Part shown: piece after piece, positions 8,017 through 14,443 of the stretch
Layout: every line of letters begins with the position of its first letter
Numbering within the stretch: the first letter of the stretch is position 1
From: an uncultured Alphaproteobacteria bacterium
GTDB lineage: Bacteria; Pseudomonadota; Alphaproteobacteria; Rs-D84
Direction: 5' to 3'
NCBI GenBank assembly: GCA_944390185.1
Contig: CALXPA010000013.1
Span: 1 to 16,448 of the forward strand
DNA length: 16,448 nt
Position numbers and translations under genes: made by a program
The notes under the pieces: model-generated
Told to the model about the DNA's origin: nothing
The model's input: only the letters and a program-made list of their open reading frames with translations
The model's database searches: none

Positions 8017-8652
8017 ATGCCAACGATGCCTAGATTAAATAAAAAGACAATCGCCCACGTCAGTGCTGGGGTTGCAGCCGCGCTGTTGCTTGCATTTGGA
8101 ATCACCCAGTGCAGCCAGAAAAACAATGCCCAAGACCAGGCGGATAACTGTGCATCAGAACTGAACGATTCCATGGTGGAAAATCGTCAAAAGCTGGAGG
8201 CGGCCGCTGCTGCCCTGGACAGTTTGATGCAGAAAAACCGCGTTCAGGCAGATTCAATAGTCGTGCTGAATGATTCTATTGATGTGTTGAATGATTCTAT
8301 TTGCACATTGAATGGACGCCTGGCAGATTGCGAACGCAGCAAACGGGTCAGTCGCACAACACCGCGTCGCAGCAGCAAAGGCGCAAATACCACAGTCATT
8401 AATCTGGGGGATGGGGCACAAAATAGCGGTACAATCGTTGTGTCAAATGACCCAGATGATAAAAATCGTACAAATATAACACTGGGGAAAGATGCGACAA
8501 ATGGCGGCGATATCGTTGTCAATAATTCTGGCGCAGACGTCAGCATCGGTGCTGGTAACGGTACAGGGGCAGATTCTGCCATCGTCGCAGCCCAGAATCA
8601 GTGCAAGGTTATTGTTATCAAACGTGCACGCGTAAGTTATAATGTACGTTAA
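8017..8652 (+). CDS. Membrane-anchored coiled-coil protein with beta-repeat tail, 211 aa, not recognised
   Basis: A basic N-terminus (residues 6-10) precedes one hydrophobic segment (14-31). C32 follows, but the sequence before it (ITQ) does not fit a lipobox, so a membrane anchor is likelier than a lipoprotein. Residues 48-106 form a coiled coil with near-exact heptads (VLNDSID, VLNDSIC, TLNGRLA). A basic linker (107-121) leads to two copies of a strand-rich unit, NTTVINLGDGAQNSGTIVV (124-142) and the related 152-168 (TNITLGKDATNGGDIVV). The layout suggests a trimeric or dimeric stalk carrying a small beta domain into the periplasm, but no known family is recognised. It is a single-gene transcription unit: consensus promoter, AAAAGGA ribosome binding site and a strong terminator 20 bases after the stop. 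Confidence 0.8.
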   Translation: MPTMPRLNKKTIAHVSAGVAAALLLAFGITQCSQKNNAQDQADNCASELNDSMVENRQKLEAAAAALDSLMQKNRVQADSIVVLNDSIDVLNDSICTLNGRLADCERSKRVSRTTPRRSSKGANTTVINLGDGAQNSGTIVVSNDPDDKNRTNITLGKDATNGGDIVVNNSGADVSIGAGNGTGADSAIVAAQNQCKVIVIKRARVSYNVR

Positions 8653-8671
8653 TTTAATCGTTGGGTATATT

Positions 8672-8707
8672 AAACAGTCCGTCCAGTGTTGGCGGACTGT
8701 TTTTTTT
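8672..8707 (+). terminator. Intrinsic terminator after the coiled-coil gene
   Basis: ACAGTCCG (8674-8681) pairs with CGGACTGT (8693-8700), extended by flanking A/T pairs and an inner CCA/TGG, followed by a run of eight T. It separates the 8017 gene from the autotransporter gene. Confidence 0.92.
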
Positions 8708-8708
8708 C

Positions 8709-8738
8709 TAGACATGTAATTTGAATGTGTGTTAAGAT
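8709..8738 (+). promoter_or_regulatory. Candidate promoter for the autotransporter gene
   Basis: TAGACA (8709-8714), an 18-base spacer and TAAGAT (8733-8738) lie just after the upstream terminator and 21 bases before the ATG at 8760. It has five of six and four of six consensus matches. Confidence 0.5.
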
Positions 8739-8759
8739 ATTTTCTGTACAGACGAGAGA

Positions 8760-11700
8760 ATGGTGATGAAAAAATTTATTCAGGCGTTTTTATTTGCGTT
8801 GTTTATTTGTCCGGCGACGGTTTTTGTGGCGTCTGCGGCGACAACAAATAATGAATTCTTGGTTGCGGCCCAGTTGTTATCTGCGGCAAAAAATGCCGAT
8901 ATTCAACAGGTCCAGGCATTGATCAGCAGTGGCGCAAATGTTAACTATGTCGACAGTACGGGATTGTCGCTGGTGTGCACGGCGCTGATGAATAATGACG
9001 TGCGTGCGGCGCAAATACTGCAGATGTATGGGGCAGATGCGTCCCAATGTGATCGACAGATAAAACAGTATCGGTTGCGAAATACCCCCCAGGTGGACAG
9101 TGGGGGACTGTTCAGCGGACTGTCATCCGCCCAGAATATTGCATTGGCGGCGGCAGGGGCCGCCGTTGTCGTAGGGGGGCTGTTTTTTTTGACGGATTGG
9201 TTGGATCCAGGTAATGAAAATGGTAATGGTGGCACGGGCAGCGGCGGCGATCGTCCAGGCCAGGGCGGCAGTGGCGGTGGCAGCAGTGGGGGCAGTTCGG
9301 ATGCATGGTATGGCGAAATTCCATATGGGCCGGCAATGCCAAATGCCGCAGCCGAGGCCGCAAATTACTATGTGAATCTGGATTATTACAGTCCGGATAT
9401 CAGCACCGGTGATGATGAAGAATTGCCGTCTGGACCAACGGTGTTGCTGCATAACATCTTTGACAAGATGACAAATGATTATAAACAGAACTATCTGTTG
9501 ATGATGCACGGGTATTCGGCGCTGGCGCGCGGTTATATGGGCCAGCGGACATTACGCCACGAAGATAATTCGCCGTTTACCAGTGCGGAACTGGCAAACT
9601 TGTCTGTTTCGGGGGAATTGGATGTCACAGGGGGACGGCCGGTGACAGTTGCATTGATTACAAAAAATGGTATTAATGCCGCGCCAAAACCCAGTACAGA
9701 ACTGTCGGCGGGGGTGAATTCGCTGGATGATACGTTGTTGGGCTGGACGCGCGTAAACAAGACAGAATTATTGCCCGGCAGCAGCAGTATGGTTGCAAAC
9801 AAATACTATAATAATGTCGTTCAAATGGGGCCAAATTCCAATGAACCGATTACGGGATCGTACACATATGAAGATGGCACGTTGGTTGATGATTTTGATT
9901 TGTCAGGCTTTGGGACGGCGGTGAATAATACATATGCCACAGCAGATGATGATTTATTGGCCAAGGTTGTTGGTGGGCGTGATGGCGGATATGCCAACGC
10001 GGACTTTATTGGATTTATGCCAAATGGCCAGATGCTGGTCTATCGCACGGGTGGCGGCAAGGGGATGGTTGCGCTGGGGGCGTCTGATTCGGCGGCAACC
10101 GGTACTGCAACCATTGCAGGTGAAGCGTTGGCAACGGGTGATACATTAACATTATTTGGAAAAACACTGAAAATTACCAGAACCGGTAATACGATAACGG
10201 CGGTCGATACCAGCGATGAAGATGCAATATATTCAGGCTATATCGGTGCAGATGGATTATTGTATATCAGCAGTACGCCGGGTAATACCATAGACCAGGC
10301 ATATAAAATCGATGGCACAAGTTTGACCCAGGTTAAAAAGGCGGGGGCGCTGGATTATAAAAATTATACGGCGTTGCTGGATGCGATGCTGCGGCGTACA
10401 GAAAGTAAAGACCAGGGCAGTCGCGCCATTCCGCTGGTCTTGGCGAATGCGGATGTGATTGATTCTTTGCACGACCGTGGGGCGGCGACAATCAGCGACG
10501 TTTTAGCCGGCAGTGAAGGGGGACTGGGGGACAGTTTGCAGACAACGTTTAAAACCTTGGTCAACCAGTATTATGATTCCGTTGATGATGATGAAGACAC
10601 CACCCCGGGCGAGGTTGCGGGTACTTTCTTTAAACTGTTTGCTGGATACGGTGATGATGATTTGAATGTGCCGTTGGTTATATTTTCAACAGGCGCATCT
10701 GAAACAGACGCTAATTTTTCTGGGACGCATCTGACGGCATCATTTGAAAATTCTGCGCCGTTGGTGTTTGATGGTCTGGAACGTTTGTTTATGTCGGTTG
10801 TGCCAGTGGTCCAGGACGGTAATGGTACCGCCGGAACCAGCAGCGTTTCTGGATATTCGCAAAAAAATCCGTTTGTTGTGTCAGAATGGACCAATACCAA
10901 TGGTACCGAGACAACAGGTGACGATACATATTTCAAGGGCCGTGTGTGCGGCATTGCCGGATCGGGGGGCGGCGTGGATCCATGGTGCTTTGCGGCGGTT
11001 GGGACAACAGATGAATTGGCCGTGGCATCGGCGGCCGGCGCGGCCGGCGCGTTGCGTTCGGCATTCACAGAAATGTCCAACCAGCAAATCTTTACATTGA
11101 TGGCCTTGACCGCAGATGGTGCGTATCTGGCGACGAATGCCGATGGGAACGCATTCACTGCTGATGGACTGATTTCGTACCTGGATTCAATGTACACATT
11201 GCCAGACGAATACCAGTATCGTGTAGATCATGGTGAAGATTACCTGGATGTGTTCAAGGAAGTCTTTGGATACGGGGTTATAAATCTGGAACGTGCAACA
11301 ACGCCGGGTAAAACAATTTATTTCTTTGATGGTACAAATATCGTATCAGGCAGTGGCAATGCGTACTGGCGTTCGGCCAGCAATACGCTGTTCCGCCCGT
11401 CGTCTGTGTTTGGTTCGGGTACATCAACAATCAGTGCGCCGTTCTATGATGTTCTGGAAAGTTTTGATGGGTCGATGCGTCTGCCACGTGTGTGGAAAAA
11501 TGAATTTGCGCTGGGCGCCACAGGAACACGTGGGCTGTACATGGGTGATGTTTTGGGTGAATTCAAAACACGCGATGATGATGCACAACGTATAGAATTT
11601 GGAAACTTTGGTTTTTCGATGTCTGTGTCCGAGAAGTTATATGTGGATAATCTGAATGGACTGGATAATATGCGTTTGGATTATACGTCTGGGGATTGGA

Positions 11701-12539
11701 ATTTTGCGGCCGGGTACCAGCGGCACTTTACAGATGGCGCATCGCGGTTTGATGGGATGTCGAATCCGCTGTTGCAGTTGGCGTCGAACGCGGTTGTGTC
11801 GGATGTGGCGTATAATTCTGGGGCGTGGTCGTTCGGCGTGCGTGCGTTTTCTGGGGCTGTGACAGATGAAACGATGCTGGATAATGATCCAACGCTGGCG
11901 GCCCAGTATATGCCCGCGCAATTGGGATTGGTCCAGGGTGCACAATCGGATGTCGCATGGAACGGTGACCGGTTTGGGTTTACCGCATCGGTTGGTATGT
12001 TACATGAATCTGATACATTGTTGGGGGCGATGTCCGGTGGGTTGTTGGATATGGGTAATGGCGATACGATGTATGTTGATGCAGAATTGCGCTGGGCACC
12101 GACAGATTTGTTGGCGTTCACGTTACGGTCGACATTTGCGCGTACGCATACAGATGCCAGTGGACAATTCATTATGGGATTAAGTGATATTGATTCAAAT
12201 GCGTTCGCGTTTGGTCTGGATGCGGGGAATTTTACATTCAGTGTGGCGGCACCGTTGGCGGTTGCCAGTGGCGTGGTGCAATACCCGTATGCTGATTACC
12301 AGGTTGTTAATGGCGAAGATGGCAAATACGATCTGGATATCGCGGATATGTATGTTGCGGATTTAAATCTGCGTCCTGATAATCGCGAGGTGCGCTTTAC
12401 CGGTGCGTATCGGCATAATTTTGGTGAATTTACCGATGGGGCGATTGGGTTCATATATCGTGTGAATCCGAACAATACGTCTGAATTTGGGAACGAGTCT
12501 ATATTTATGCTGAAAATGACGCATCGGGTCGGAATCTAG
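8760..12539 (+). CDS. Autotransporter with ankyrin repeats and a degenerate subtilisin-like (S8) passenger, 1259 aa
   Basis: Signal peptide 1-27. Residues 30-98 carry ankyrin-type repeats (LLSAAKNADIQQVQALISSGANVNY, then a second copy ending MYGADAS). A hydrophobic helix at 128-148 and a Gly/Ser linker (about 150-182) follow. The passenger from 183 shows S8 landmarks in order: RPVTVALITKNGIN (293-306) where active enzymes have a V-D-T-G Asp motif; LLAKVVGGRDGG then GFMPNGQMLVYR (399-429) where they have HGTxVAG and GVAPxA; CGIAGSGGG then DPWCFAAVGTTDE (730-752) and ASAAGAAGAL (756-765) in place of GTSxAxP; and FGYGVINLERAT (836-847). None of the three catalytic residues is visible. A strand-rich insert occupies about 430-510. 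From about 910 on, the strands read as an autotransporter barrel ending MTHRVGI. The start may be ATG 8760 or 8766; GAGAG lies upstream of both. It is likely a surface adhesin or structural protein. The S8 ancestry is my reading of motifs. Confidence 0.8.
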   Translation: MVMKKFIQAFLFALFICPATVFVASAATTNNEFLVAAQLLSAAKNADIQQVQALISSGANVNYVDSTGLSLVCTALMNNDVRAAQILQMYGADASQCDRQIKQYRLRNTPQVDSGGLFSGLSSAQNIALAAAGAAVVVGGLFFLTDWLDPGNENGNGGTGSGGDRPGQGGSGGGSSGGSSDAWYGEIPYGPAMPNAAAEAANYYVNLDYYSPDISTGDDEELPSGPTVLLHNIFDKMTNDYKQNYLLMMHGYSALARGYMGQRTLRHEDNSPFTSAELANLSVSGELDVTGGRPVTVALITKNGINAAPKPSTELSAGVNSLDDTLLGWTRVNKTELLPGSSSMVANKYYNNVVQMGPNSNEPITGSYTYEDGTLVDDFDLSGFGTAVNNTYATADDDLLAKVVGGRDGGYANADFIGFMPNGQMLVYRTGGGKGMVALGASDSAATGTATIAGEALATGDTLTLFGKTLKITRTGNTITAVDTSDEDAIYSGYIGADGLLYISSTPGNTIDQAYKIDGTSLTQVKKAGALDYKNYTALLDAMLRRTESKDQGSRAIPLVLANADVIDSLHDRGAATISDVLAGSEGGLGDSLQTTFKTLVNQYYDSVDDDEDTTPGEVAGTFFKLFAGYGDDDLNVPLVIFSTGASETDANFSGTHLTASFENSAPLVFDGLERLFMSVVPVVQDGNGTAGTSSVSGYSQKNPFVVSEWTNTNGTETTGDDTYFKGRVCGIAGSGGGVDPWCFAAVGTTDELAVASAAGAAGALRSAFTEMSNQQIFTLMALTADGAYLATNADGNAFTADGLISYLDSMYTLPDEYQYRVDHGEDYLDVFKEVFGYGVINLERATTPGKTIYFFDGTNIVSGSGNAYWRSASNTLFRPSSVFGSGTSTISAPFYDVLESFDGSMRLPRVWKNEFALGATGTRGLYMGDVLGEFKTRDDDAQRIEFGNFGFSMSVSEKLYVDNLNGLDNMRLDYTSGDWNFAAGYQRHFTDGASRFDGMSNPLLQLASNAVVSDVAYNSGAWSFGVRAFSGAVTDETMLDNDPTLAAQYMPAQLGLVQGAQSDVAWNGDRFGFTASVGMLHESDTLLGAMSGGLLDMGNGDTMYVDAELRWAPTDLLAFTLRSTFARTHTDASGQFIMGLSDIDSNAFAFGLDAGNFTFSVAAPLAVASGVVQYPYADYQVVNGEDGKYDLDIADMYVADLNLRPDNREVRFTGAYRHNFGEFTDGAIGFIYRVNPNNTSEFGNESIFMLKMTHRVGI

Positions 12540-12576
12540 GGACGATAATCCTGGGGGGCTGTGTGGGAATTATAAC

Positions 12577-12604
12577 TTGATAAAAATTTTTTTAGTGTTA
12601 GTAT
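12577..12604 (+). promoter_or_regulatory. Promoter for the 12632 gene
   Basis: TTGATA (12577-12582), a 16-base spacer and TAGTAT (12599-12604) are followed by AAAAGGA (12618-12624) and ATG at 12632. The layout and several base blocks match the promoter and leader of the gene at 8017. No terminator is evident after the autotransporter gene, so some read-through is possible. Confidence 0.6.
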
Positions 12605-12631
12605 GCGATGGTACACTAAAAGGATTTAAGT

Positions 12632-13045
12632 ATGAGTTTATACACAAGTATTGAAAAAATAAAGAACTTTTTTACGCCGCGTTATACTGCGTTTAATCCG
12701 AATGCGGCCCAAGATGCACAGATTCTGTCCCAGATTGCCAGTCGTGCGGTATATATGCGTGCGCGCAATGGGGCGACGTATTTTTATTTCTTTCCAATAG
12801 ATGAAGCGTATTTAGATGTGGCGAAATTCTTGATGGTCAGAAATGGACTGAAACCGCGCAAGCACAGATCGTTTTATCCATATATTCCGGTGACTGTGTT
12901 ACGTGTGCTGGACAGTGATATTAACAGTAGTCCTGCGCGAAGCGAATTTGTTCAGTCTATCAAGCCAGCAGGTGTACCGCATAAGGCTGATTTTTTAAAG
13001 AATGTTCGTGCGGTACGTGAACAAATGCGTGCGAAAACAAGATAA
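12632..13045 (+). CDS. Small basic protein, 137 aa, not recognised
   Basis: No signal peptide or membrane segment is visible, so the product is probably cytoplasmic. The sequence is basic and aromatic-rich (TYFYFFPIDEAYLDVAKF at 49-66, FYPYIPVTVLRVL at 81-93) with a helical, Lys/Arg-rich C-terminus (118-137). The alternating pattern of strands and helices suggests one compact alpha/beta domain. It has its own promoter, a clear AAAAGGA ribosome binding site and an intrinsic terminator that starts at the stop codon. It stands alone between the autotransporter and the convergent grpE. I recognise no family; nucleic-acid binding is possible from the charge but not supported by any motif. Confidence 0.75.
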   Translation: MSLYTSIEKIKNFFTPRYTAFNPNAAQDAQILSQIASRAVYMRARNGATYFYFFPIDEAYLDVAKFLMVRNGLKPRKHRSFYPYIPVTVLRVLDSDINSSPARSEFVQSIKPAGVPHKADFLKNVRAVREQMRAKTR

Positions 13046-13070
13046 AAACTGCGCCATTGGCGCAGTTTTT
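13044..13070. terminator. Bidirectional intrinsic terminator
   Basis: AAAAACTGCGCC (13044-13055) pairs perfectly with GGCGCAGTTTTT (13059-13070) around a 3-base loop. Read in either direction the stem ends in a T-run, so it can serve both the 12632 gene and grpE. The stops of both genes lie in its ends. Confidence 0.92.
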
Positions 13071-13623
13071 ATTTTACCACAACAACCATCGCAGTTCGTA
13101 ATACCGCATCCCCAAACATATAGCCGGGCTGCATTTCCTCTATAATAGTATTCGGTTCTGGGGCCGGGTCTGCATCCGCGGGGGCAGGGACGGCCTGGAT
13201 TGCATTATGGAACATCGGGTTCAGTTTTTGGCCCACGCTGTCTATTTTTGTAATTCCAATCTGGGCAAAGGCACCCTGCATCGCCAGTGCCATTGATTTT
13301 ATGCCGTCGTCATCAGGGTTGTGGCGTTGCGCAGATTCAATCGCGTCCATTACTGGTAAAAACTTTTTCGCAATTGACATCGCGCGATTGCGGGTCGCGG
13401 ATTCGATGTCCAGCGCCGCGCGACGACGTGTGTTTTCTAATTCAGCCGCCGTACGCAGATATTTGTCTGTCATTTCAGCCAGTTGTGTCGTCAGTTGTTC
13501 AACCTGGCCATCTGTGGAATCGGGGGCGTCGTTTGTTATGGTTGCATCGCCAGTTGTCTGTTCAGTGGCAGGGGCATCATCAATTGAAACAGTGTCTATT
13601 TTTACTTCTTTTTTTTCATCCAT
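13069..13623 (-). CDS. grpE: Nucleotide exchange factor GrpE
   Basis: GrpE drives ADP release from DnaK in the cytoplasmic Hsp70 cycle. The 184-aa length is normal. Residues 1-38 are an acidic, disordered tail; 40-80 form the long dimerising helix (QLAEMTDKYLRTAAELENTRRR); 81-125 the four-helix bundle; and 131-184 the beta domain with LNPMFHNAIQAV and the signature QPGYMFGDAVLRTAMVVVVK. Two signature positions differ from the common form: the usual D-R before x-L-R reads D-A, and the usual L-R-P-A reads L-R-T-A. It lies 47 bases downstream of tpiA in the same direction, with no dnaK, dnaJ or hrcA nearby. AGGG lies upstream of the ATG. TTGACG occurs in the gap, but I see no convincing -10 or heat-shock sigma site, so it may be co-transcribed with tpiA. 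Confidence 0.95.
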   Translation of the reverse strand: MDEKKEVKIDTVSIDDAPATEQTTGDATITNDAPDSTDGQVEQLTTQLAEMTDKYLRTAAELENTRRRAALDIESATRNRAMSIAKKFLPVMDAIESAQRHNPDDDGIKSMALAMQGAFAQIGITKIDSVGQKLNPMFHNAIQAVPAPADADPAPEPNTIIEEMQPGYMFGDAVLRTAMVVVVK

Positions 13624-13670
13624 TTTCTATACCCTATGTATTTTTCTGCGCGTCAAATTGTACTATAACT

Positions 13671-14375
13671 TTATTCAGCACTGGTTATTATAGGTATGAA
13701 ATCGTCCGGTTTCAAGGATGCGCCACCGACCAATACGCCGTCTACGTTCGCAATAGACATTATCTGGGCGGCATTAGATGCCTTGACACTGGCGCCATAC
13801 AAGATGGGCGTGCCGCCGCGGCCCATTGATACCAGTGTATTTGCGATTAATTTATGGGCATCGGCGATTTCTGTGTCTGTTGGGGTCAGGCCTGCACCAA
13901 TGGCCCAGCGCGGTTCGTACGCGACGATTATGTCCCCAGGCACATCGGTCGGTACTGATTCACGTACCCCAGACGCGATGATTGACATCGTTTGGCCGGC
14001 CCGTTTTTCATCCATGGTTTCGCCAACGCATATTATCGGGGTCAATCCCGCAGTCATGGCGGCCACGGCCTTGGCACGAACAATGGCGTTGGTTTCGCCG
14101 TGGTACTGGCGGCGTTCGCTGTGCCCGACGATTACGTACCGGGCGCCTGTTGATGCAATCATGTTTGCAGATACATCGCCCGTGTATGCGCCGGCGTCAT
14201 GTTGGCTGACATCTTGGGCGCCAATGGACGCGATGGTGTTGCCCGGCATCAGCATTGTGTATGGAACGCACAAGATAACCGTATTCGTTGTCTGGATGGT
14301 CGATAATGTATCCAGCATTTTGTCCAGTGCATCACGTGAACCGTTCATCTTCCAATTTCCTGCGATAATTTTCAT
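13671..14375 (-). CDS. tpiA: Triosephosphate isomerase
   Basis: The enzyme interconverts dihydroxyacetone phosphate and glyceraldehyde 3-phosphate in glycolysis. It is a 234-aa TIM barrel, slightly short for the family (about 250). Catalytic residues are in place: N7 and K9 in GNWKMN, H85 in VGHSERR, E154 in AYEPRWAIGAG. The phosphate-binding loops YGASVKASN (193-201) and LVGGASL (215-221) are complete. Start at 14375 is supported by AAAAGGGGAT just upstream. It is divergent from ppiD, an arrangement I recall as common in alphaproteobacteria. The 68-base shared region holds both ribosome binding sites as an inverted repeat. grpE follows downstream. Confidence 0.97.
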   Translation of the reverse strand: MKIIAGNWKMNGSRDALDKMLDTLSTIQTTNTVILCVPYTMLMPGNTIASIGAQDVSQHDAGAYTGDVSANMIASTGARYVIVGHSERRQYHGETNAIVRAKAVAAMTAGLTPIICVGETMDEKRAGQTMSIIASGVRESVPTDVPGDIIVAYEPRWAIGAGLTPTDTEIADAHKLIANTLVSMGRGGTPILYGASVKASNAAQIMSIANVDGVLVGGASLKPDDFIPIITSAE

Positions 14376-14379
14376 AAAA

Positions 14380-14441
14380 AATCCCCTTTTTTTCGTTGAT
14401 TTTTACAACGTCGTTTTGCTATGGTATCGCAAAAGGGGATT
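14380..14441. repeat. 11-base perfect inverted repeat carrying both ribosome binding sites of tpiA and ppiD
   Basis: AATCCCCTTTT (14380-14390) is the reverse complement of AAAAGGGGATT (14431-14441). Each arm is the Shine-Dalgarno region of one divergent gene, a few bases before its ATG. Confidence 0.85.
14396..14425 (+). promoter_or_regulatory. Weak candidate promoter for ppiD
   Basis: TTGATT (14396-14401), an 18-base spacer and TATGGT (14420-14425) lie 18 bases before the ppiD start. The fit is modest; no comparable pair is obvious for tpiA on the other strand. Confidence 0.35.
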
Positions 14442-14443
14442 AA

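Noticed and set aside
8095..8115. Lipobox at Cys 32 of the 211-aa protein
   Set aside because: The residue before the cysteine is Gln, not Gly, Ala or Ser, so lipidation is unlikely.
10571..11197. 208-aa minus-strand frame within the autotransporter
   Set aside because: It is antisense to the continuous 1259-aa frame, with no ribosome binding site or domain.
12540..12600. Terminator after the autotransporter gene
   Set aside because: There is an A/T-rich stretch but no GC-rich stem before the T-run; the T-run lies within the next promoter.
13624..13670. Heat-shock promoter before grpE
   Set aside because: TTGACG is present, but no matching -10 or sigma-32-type CCCCAT box is found at a suitable distance.
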